Part shown: positions 5,703-9,079 of the stretch, piece by piece
Numbering within the stretch: the stretch's first letter is position 1
How the letters are laid out: the number at the start of each line of letters is the position of its first letter
Origin: UBA4246 sp045113475
GTDB taxonomy: Bacteria > Bacillota > Clostridia > Christensenellales > Aristaeellaceae
Length of the DNA: 9,079 bases
Direction: 5' to 3'
NCBI GenBank assembly: GCA_045113475.1
Contig: JBGUIY010000003.1
Span: 1-9,079, forward strand
The notes under the pieces: generated by a model
Told to the model about the DNA's origin: nothing
Database searches by the model: none
What the model saw: the letters and a program-made list of their open reading frames with translations, nothing else
Program-made: the position numbers and the translations under genes

Positions 5703-7019
5703 TCAATAGTTGGCCAGGTTGTAGTTCTCGATGGCTTCGTTGGCCAGCTTGACCAGCGCTTCCACGCCCTGTTCGGGAGTATATTCACCGTTGTAAACCT
5801 TCTCGGTGACTTCCTCAACATACTGGCGTACTTCGGGGAACACGCTCAGCAGGGAGCCGACGTACTGCGGGCCGGAATCATGCAGCTGATCCAGAGCGAC
5901 CTGGAACTGCGGGTTCTTGGCCAGATTGTCTTTGAAGGTGTCGGTCTCGGCAGCTTTGACGTTGATCGGGAAGTAGCCGGTGACCTTGCTCCACTGAGCC
6001 TGGTTCTCGGGATTGACGCAGAACTTGATGAAGTCGTAGGAAGCGTTCATGCGGGCATCGTCGCCGCTGTTGATGATCCACAGGGTGCCGCCGCCGGTGG
6101 AAACGCCGCCCTTGTCGTCAGCATTGACATAGGGGAAGTAAGCAGCGCCGACCTTGAAGTTGTCGCCAACGTTCAGGATGGTGCCGGCGATGTTCGCAGT
6201 GGAGGCCAGAGCCATGGCAGCCTTGCCGGCTACGAAGGCAGCGCGGCCCTGCTGGGTGCCGCCGCGTTCCGCGTACATGACGCAGTCCTTGTTGTCAGCG
6301 AACTTCTTCCACATGTTGAAGATGTCCAGAGCAGCGCCGTTCTCGCCGAACATGACCTTGGTGGCATAGCTCTCACGGCCGTTGCCGTTGTTGACATACT
6401 CGCGGCCCATCTTGCCGACCCACTGCTCGAAGAACCAGCCGTAGTTGGAGATGTACAGGCCATAGCGGTCAACGCTGCCGTCAGCGTTGTAGGTGGTCAG
6501 CTTCTTGGCAGCTTCCAGAACGCCGTCGATGGTGGTGGGGATTTCGGTGATGCCGGCCTCTTCAAAAGCGGTGGCATTGTAGTACAGCAGAGGAGTGGAG
6601 CAGTTGAAGGGCATGGAGTTGATCTTGCCGTCTACGGTGTAGTAGGCCAGCAGGTTGGGCTCGATCACGCTGGTGTCCCAGCCGTCGGCATCGATGAAAT
6701 CCTGCATGGGCTTGATCCAGCCGGAGTCGATGATGAAGCGGGTGCCGATCTCGTAGCTGTGTACGATGTCGCAGGGCAGCTTGCCCATGCCGGCAGCCTT
6801 CAGCTTGTTGATGGCGTCGTCATACTCGCCCTGATACTGAGCGTCTACGAACACCTTGTCCTGGGAGGCGTTGTAGCGTTCCACGATGTCCTTGATACAG
6901 TCGGCGTTGGCGCCGGACAGGGAGTACCAGAACGTGACGGTGACCTTGTCATCCGCCAGCGCGCTGCCGATGGACAGGATCATGGCCAGCGCCAGTGCAA
7001 GAGCTAACAGTTTCTTCAT
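5703..7019 (-). CDS. ugpB: UgpB-like extracellular solute-binding protein (glycerol-3-phosphate/glycerophosphodiester type)
   Basis: A 438-residue binding protein, the length of UgpB, that would deliver ligand to the two upstream permeases. The signal peptide is residues 1-22 (MKKLLAL, GSALA/D); no lipobox cysteine is present. It follows UgpB closely by memory: FWYSLSGAN (30-38), HSYEIGT with E90 (87-93), PFNCSTPLLYYN with S141 (137-148), YGWFFEQW (193-200), STAN (273-276), STGGGTLWI (307-315), PENQAQWSKVTGYFPI (337-352) and FPEVRQYVEE with R398 (394-403). These are the places where UgpB keeps its ligand-contacting Glu, Ser, Trp, Ser/Gly, Tyr and C-terminal Arg. The substrate is therefore probably sn-glycerol-3-phosphate or a glycerophosphodiester, though UgpB relatives that bind other sugars exist. 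AAGGAGG lies 7 bases before the ATG. It is third and last in its operon, before a strong terminator. Confidence 0.88.
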   Translation of the reverse strand: MKKLLALALALAMILSIGSALADDKVTVTFWYSLSGANADCIKDIVERYNASQDKVFVDAQYQGEYDDAINKLKAAGMGKLPCDIVHSYEIGTRFIIDSGWIKPMQDFIDADGWDTSVIEPNLLAYYTVDGKINSMPFNCSTPLLYYNATAFEEAGITEIPTTIDGVLEAAKKLTTYNADGSVDRYGLYISNYGWFFEQWVGKMGREYVNNGNGRESYATKVMFGENGAALDIFNMWKKFADNKDCVMYAERGGTQQGRAAFVAGKAAMALASTANIAGTILNVGDNFKVGAAYFPYVNADDKGGVSTGGGTLWIINSGDDARMNASYDFIKFCVNPENQAQWSKVTGYFPINVKAAETDTFKDNLAKNPQFQVALDQLHDSGPQYVGSLLSVFPEVRQYVEEVTEKVYNGEYTPEQGVEALVKLANEAIENYNLANY

Positions 7020-7043
7020 ACGGGTTCCTCCTTATTATTTTTA

Positions 7044-7059
7044 CGTCTTATCCAAGACG
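7044..7059 (-). other. Intergenic stem-loop between permease and UgpB-like genes
   Basis: CGTCTT (7044-7049) and AAGACG (7054-7059) form a perfect 6-bp stem with a 4-base loop in the 60-bp gap after the permease stop. In the transcript it is followed by TAAAAATAATAAGGAGG, an A-rich run that merges with the Shine-Dalgarno of the binding-protein gene. The layout matches the stem-loop at 2478-2498 in the other operon. A role in mRNA processing or stability is inferred. Confidence 0.5.
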
Positions 7060-7079
7060 CAAGGATCGGTGAATGGGTT

Positions 7080-7940
7080 TTATCCCTTTACGGCACCGGC
7101 CATCAGGCCGTTGATCAGGTTCTTCTGCATGAATACGAAGATGGACAGCGAAGGCACCAGGCAGACGATAACGGCGGACATCATCAGGTTGATCTGTTCG
7201 GAGTCCACGTCATACATGGAGGCGACGCCCACCTGCACGGTACGCACGTTGTCGGTGCTGGTCACCAGCAGCGGCCAGAGGTAGTTGTTCCACTGCTGCA
7301 GGAAGATGTAAGCGCCCAAGGCGCCCAGCGCGGGGCGGGAGAGGGGGATGACGATGGTGGCCAGGAAGCGCCAGTTGCTGCAGCCGTCCAGGCGGGCGGC
7401 CTCGTGCAGCTCCTTGGCGAAGGTCAGGTAGTGCTGGCGCATCAGGAAGATACCCATGGCCGAGCAGCCGTATGGCAGGATCAGCACCTTATAGCTGTCC
7501 AGCCAGTTCCAGTTGGCTACAGTCAGGTAGTTGCTGATGATGGTGGCCTCCCAGGGCACCATCATGGTGGCCAGAATGCACATGAACACGACGTTGCGGC
7601 CTTTGAAATTCAGGAAGGAGAAGCTGAACGCCGCCATGGAGCAGGTGATCATCTGCAGGATGGTGACCGAGCCCGCCACGATGAAGGAGTTCAGGATGTG
7701 GCGCGGGATCTTGGTCTTGGTGAAGACCGCCATGTAGCTTTCAAAGTCAAAGCGCGAGGGCCAGAACCGCGTATACAGTTCGTCTGGCGGCAGTACGCTC
7801 ATCATGAAAGTGTACAGCAGCGGGATCATGATGACCAGTACGAAGGGCAGGGTGACCAGCATGCGCAGGCCGGTCCAGAGCGCGTTGCGCTGCCTCCGGG
7901 TGAGGCCGCTGCGCTGGGAAGAAATACTCGTATTGCTCAT
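7080..7940 (-). CDS. ugpE: UgpE-like ABC transporter permease
   Basis: A 286-residue integral membrane protein of the MalG side of CUT1 importers. Hydrophobic segments lie near residues 25-50, 84-108, 115-140, 148-168, 204-222 and 250-275. The ATPase-contact EAA loop is canonical: ELHEAARLDGCSNWRF (177-192), then IVIPLSRPALG (196-206). WNNYLWPLL (217-225) is the family signature. The stretch from LDSYKVLILPYG through FLMRQHYLTF matches E. coli UgpE (LDSYAGLTLPL, FLFRQFFMTL) better than MalG, which supports the name. The ATG overlaps the stop of the preceding gene as ATGA (7937-7940), implying translational coupling. With its partner it forms the channel for the ligand bound by the UgpB-like protein encoded next. 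Confidence 0.9.
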   Translation of the reverse strand: MSNTSISSQRSGLTRRQRNALWTGLRMLVTLPFVLVIMIPLLYTFMMSVLPPDELYTRFWPSRFDFESYMAVFTKTKIPRHILNSFIVAGSVTILQMITCSMAAFSFSFLNFKGRNVVFMCILATMMVPWEATIISNYLTVANWNWLDSYKVLILPYGCSAMGIFLMRQHYLTFAKELHEAARLDGCSNWRFLATIVIPLSRPALGALGAYIFLQQWNNYLWPLLVTSTDNVRTVQVGVASMYDVDSEQINLMMSAVIVCLVPSLSIFVFMQKNLINGLMAGAVKG

Positions 7941-8860
7941 GAGTAATGCACGCTCCTCTTCTCAGCCCTGAACTGGATCAGTGTGATCACCATGATGATC
8001 AGGAACAGGATAATGGACCGCGCGGCGGCGGCGCCGAAACGGAAGTTGCGGAATGCGTCCAGATAAATGGAATACACGATGGTGTTGGTGGATTCCATGG
8101 GGCCGCCCAGAGTCAGGATCTTGACGATGTTGAAGGTCTGGAAGGCGTTGATCACGTCGATGATGACCTGGAAGAACAGCGTGGGGCTCAGGCAGGGGAC
8201 GGTGATGGACTTGAACTTCTGCCAGGCGTTGGCGCCGTCGATGGAAGCGGATTCGTACAGGTCGGCCGGTATGTTGCGCAGGCCGGCGCTGATGAAGATG
8301 AAGTTGATGCCTGTCGCCAGCCAGACTGCCAGCACGCAGATGACGCCGAAGGTATAGCGTATGTCGTTGAGCCAGTTGACCTGTGTGCCCAGGGCCGCGT
8401 TGAGCAGGCCGATGGAGGGGTGCAGGATCATCTTGAAGCTCATGGACGCCGCGGAGGACGCGATGGCGATGGGCATCGCGAAAATGGCGGATGCGAAGGC
8501 GTTGCCGGGGAAGCTCTTTTCAGTCAGCAGGGAGGTGATGATGCCCATAGCCAGGCCGCCCACCGTCACGAAGAGCACGAAACGCACCGTGACCCAGATG
8601 CTGTTCCAGAATTCCCCGCTGCGGGAGCCGAACAGGATGTCCGAGTAGTTCTTGAAGCCGATGAACGCCTTGGCCTGGCCGTATTTATTGGTCAGGAAGG
8701 TGCTCAGGTACATCGTCTTGAAGAATGGATAGTACAGGAAGATGCCGAACACGATCAGAGCCGGCAGCAGGAACAGCCACGGCTCGATCTTTTCATACAG
8801 CGTACGATGGTCGTTTTTGATTTTCGGCGGTGAAGACGCCTTCGTCTTTGCTACGCTCAT
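7937..8860 (-). CDS. ugpA: UgpA-like ABC transporter permease
   Basis: A 307-residue integral membrane protein and first gene of the right-hand operon. After a charged N-terminus (1-25), hydrophobic segments fall near 28-52, 88-112, 122-145, 168-190, 225-243 and 280-300. The EAA loop reads LYESASIDGANAWQKFKSIT (201-220) followed by VPCLSP; VKILTLGGPMESTNTIVYSI (246-265) is the usual GGPxxST segment. The early FWNSIWVTVRFVLFVTVGG region (84-102) and the C-terminal AARSIILFL...LIQFRAEKRSVHYS resemble E. coli UgpA. GAGGAG (8872-8877) lies 11 bases before the ATG, a slightly long spacing. It is expressed from the promoter at 8986-9014 through a leader of about 120 nt. The order A-E-B differs from the E. 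coli B-A-E-C-Q order, and neither ugpC nor ugpQ follows. Confidence 0.9.
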   Translation of the reverse strand: MSVAKTKASSPPKIKNDHRTLYEKIEPWLFLLPALIVFGIFLYYPFFKTMYLSTFLTNKYGQAKAFIGFKNYSDILFGSRSGEFWNSIWVTVRFVLFVTVGGLAMGIITSLLTEKSFPGNAFASAIFAMPIAIASSAASMSFKMILHPSIGLLNAALGTQVNWLNDIRYTFGVICVLAVWLATGINFIFISAGLRNIPADLYESASIDGANAWQKFKSITVPCLSPTLFFQVIIDVINAFQTFNIVKILTLGGPMESTNTIVYSIYLDAFRNFRFGAAAARSIILFLIIMVITLIQFRAEKRSVHYS

Positions 8861-8907
8861 ATCCTTTTCAACTCCTCACTGTTTTGAAAAGATCGCTCCC
8901 GTGCCGT

Positions 8908-8948
8908 AAAACGAAAAGGCGCTTTATGCGCATGGACAGACAAGCGCC
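8908..8948 (-). terminator. Candidate leader terminator (attenuator) ahead of the UgpA-like gene
   Basis: On the minus strand GGCGCTT (8942-8948) pairs perfectly with AAGCGCC (8918-8924) and is followed directly by TTTTCGTTTT (8908-8917). It lies in the leader, about 30 nt after the predicted transcription start and 50 nt before the ATG. The stem is only 7 bp and the loop 17 nt (containing the 8-bp palindrome ATGCGCAT), so it would be a moderate terminator that could allow regulated read-through. I see no recognised riboswitch or T-box signature in the short leader. Confidence 0.4.
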
Positions 8949-8985
8949 CGCTGCGGAAAAGCCTTGCAATCATTTCAGTGAGAAA

Positions 8986-9014
8986 AGTATATAGCAAAGC
9001 AGCCGCTTTGTCAA
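8986..9014 (-). promoter_or_regulatory. Sigma-A-type promoter of the right-hand (Ugp-like) operon
   Basis: On the minus strand a perfect TTGACA (9009-9014) and TATACT (8986-8991) have a 17-base spacer. The predicted start near 8979 lies about 120 nt before the UgpA-like ATG. Nothing recognisable as a gene lies between here and the right edge of the window. Confidence 0.82.
8995..9010. promoter_or_regulatory. Palindrome inside the promoter spacer, probable repressor operator
   Basis: CAAAGCAGCCGCTTTG is a perfect 6-4-6 inverted repeat lying almost wholly between the -35 and -10 boxes and overlapping the end of the -35. A protein bound here would block RNA polymerase, so repression is the simplest reading. 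The sequence is not shared with the palindrome at 5542-5560, suggesting a different regulator. It is not an obvious catabolite (cre) or Pho box. Confidence 0.5.
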
Positions 9015-9079
9015 GGTTTTTTGGCATAAAGATGAAATATGAGGTCATGAATCCGCCGTTCTGTACCCGGCCGGCGGGA

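Noticed and set aside
8833..8848. AAGACG-CCTT-CGTCTT hairpin in codons 5-10 of the UgpA-like gene, sharing its stem sequence with 7044-7059
   Set aside because: It lies in coding sequence made of common Lys/Ala/Thr codons; six-base words recur easily in 9 kb.
8857..9048. A 63-codon minus-strand frame ending in ATGA at the UgpA-like start, or its 38-codon version from ATG at 8971-8973
   Set aside because: The long version starts upstream of the promoter, and the short one would start within about 6 nt of the predicted transcript end with no ribosome binding site. It is Arg-rich with no recognisable pattern. A near-leaderless leader peptide is not excluded but unsupported.
9053..9077. CCGCCG...CGGCGG inverted repeat at the right edge
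   Set aside because: No T-run follows in the minus direction and the sequence ends here, so a terminator of an upstream gene cannot be judged.
1..9079. Search by eye for CRISPR repeats, tRNA/rRNA, transposases, phage or toxin-antitoxin genes
   Set aside because: None seen; the window reads as ordinary chromosomal transport loci.

Overview
All recognisable genes lie on the minus strand. They form two complete carbohydrate-type (CUT1) ABC import operons, one sugar isomerase/epimerase-like gene between them, and the 5' part of a third transport-related gene cut by the left edge. Strong GGAG-type ribosome binding sites, consensus sigma-A-type promoters, G/C-rich third codon positions, and importers lacking a local ATPase suggest a gut- or rumen-type anaerobic Firmicute (class Clostridia). 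This is inferred from style and protein resemblance; no marker gene is present to settle the taxonomy.

Right to left, in the direction of transcription: a promoter (8986-9014) with a palindrome in its spacer drives a leader of about 120 nt containing a possible intrinsic terminator. Next come a UgpA-like permease (7937-8860), a UgpE-like permease (7080-7940, overlapping by ATGA) and a UgpB-like binding protein (5703-7019), closed by a strong 12-bp-stem terminator (about 5629-5665). A second promoter (5511-5539), with a perfect 19-bp palindrome just upstream, drives a xylose-isomerase-like TIM-barrel protein (4529-5413). A third promoter (4373-4401) drives a second operon of the same design: permease (3393-4286), ATGA-overlapping permease (2518-3396) and binding protein (1102-2451), closed by a terminator (1030-1060). 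A fourth promoter (957-986) drives the truncated gene at 1-849, which matches the N-terminal region of very large membrane-anchored solute-binding proteins that carry jelly-roll modules.

Working model: each binding protein captures a small polar ligand outside the cell and hands it to its permease pair. The right-hand set most resembles the sn-glycerol-3-phosphate/glycerophosphodiester (Ugp) system; the left-hand set is a diverged relative that probably takes another ligand. The energising ATPase must be encoded elsewhere, as with shared MsmK/UgpC-type ATPases. The isomerase may act on an imported compound, but its substrate cannot be read from the sequence.

The most interesting layer is regulatory. 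The same hairpin / A-rich stretch / Shine-Dalgarno layout sits between the last permease and the binding protein in both operons, and there are palindromic operator candidates at two promoters. I see no mobile element, CRISPR array, tRNA or rRNA, and no clear evidence of an entirely new system.
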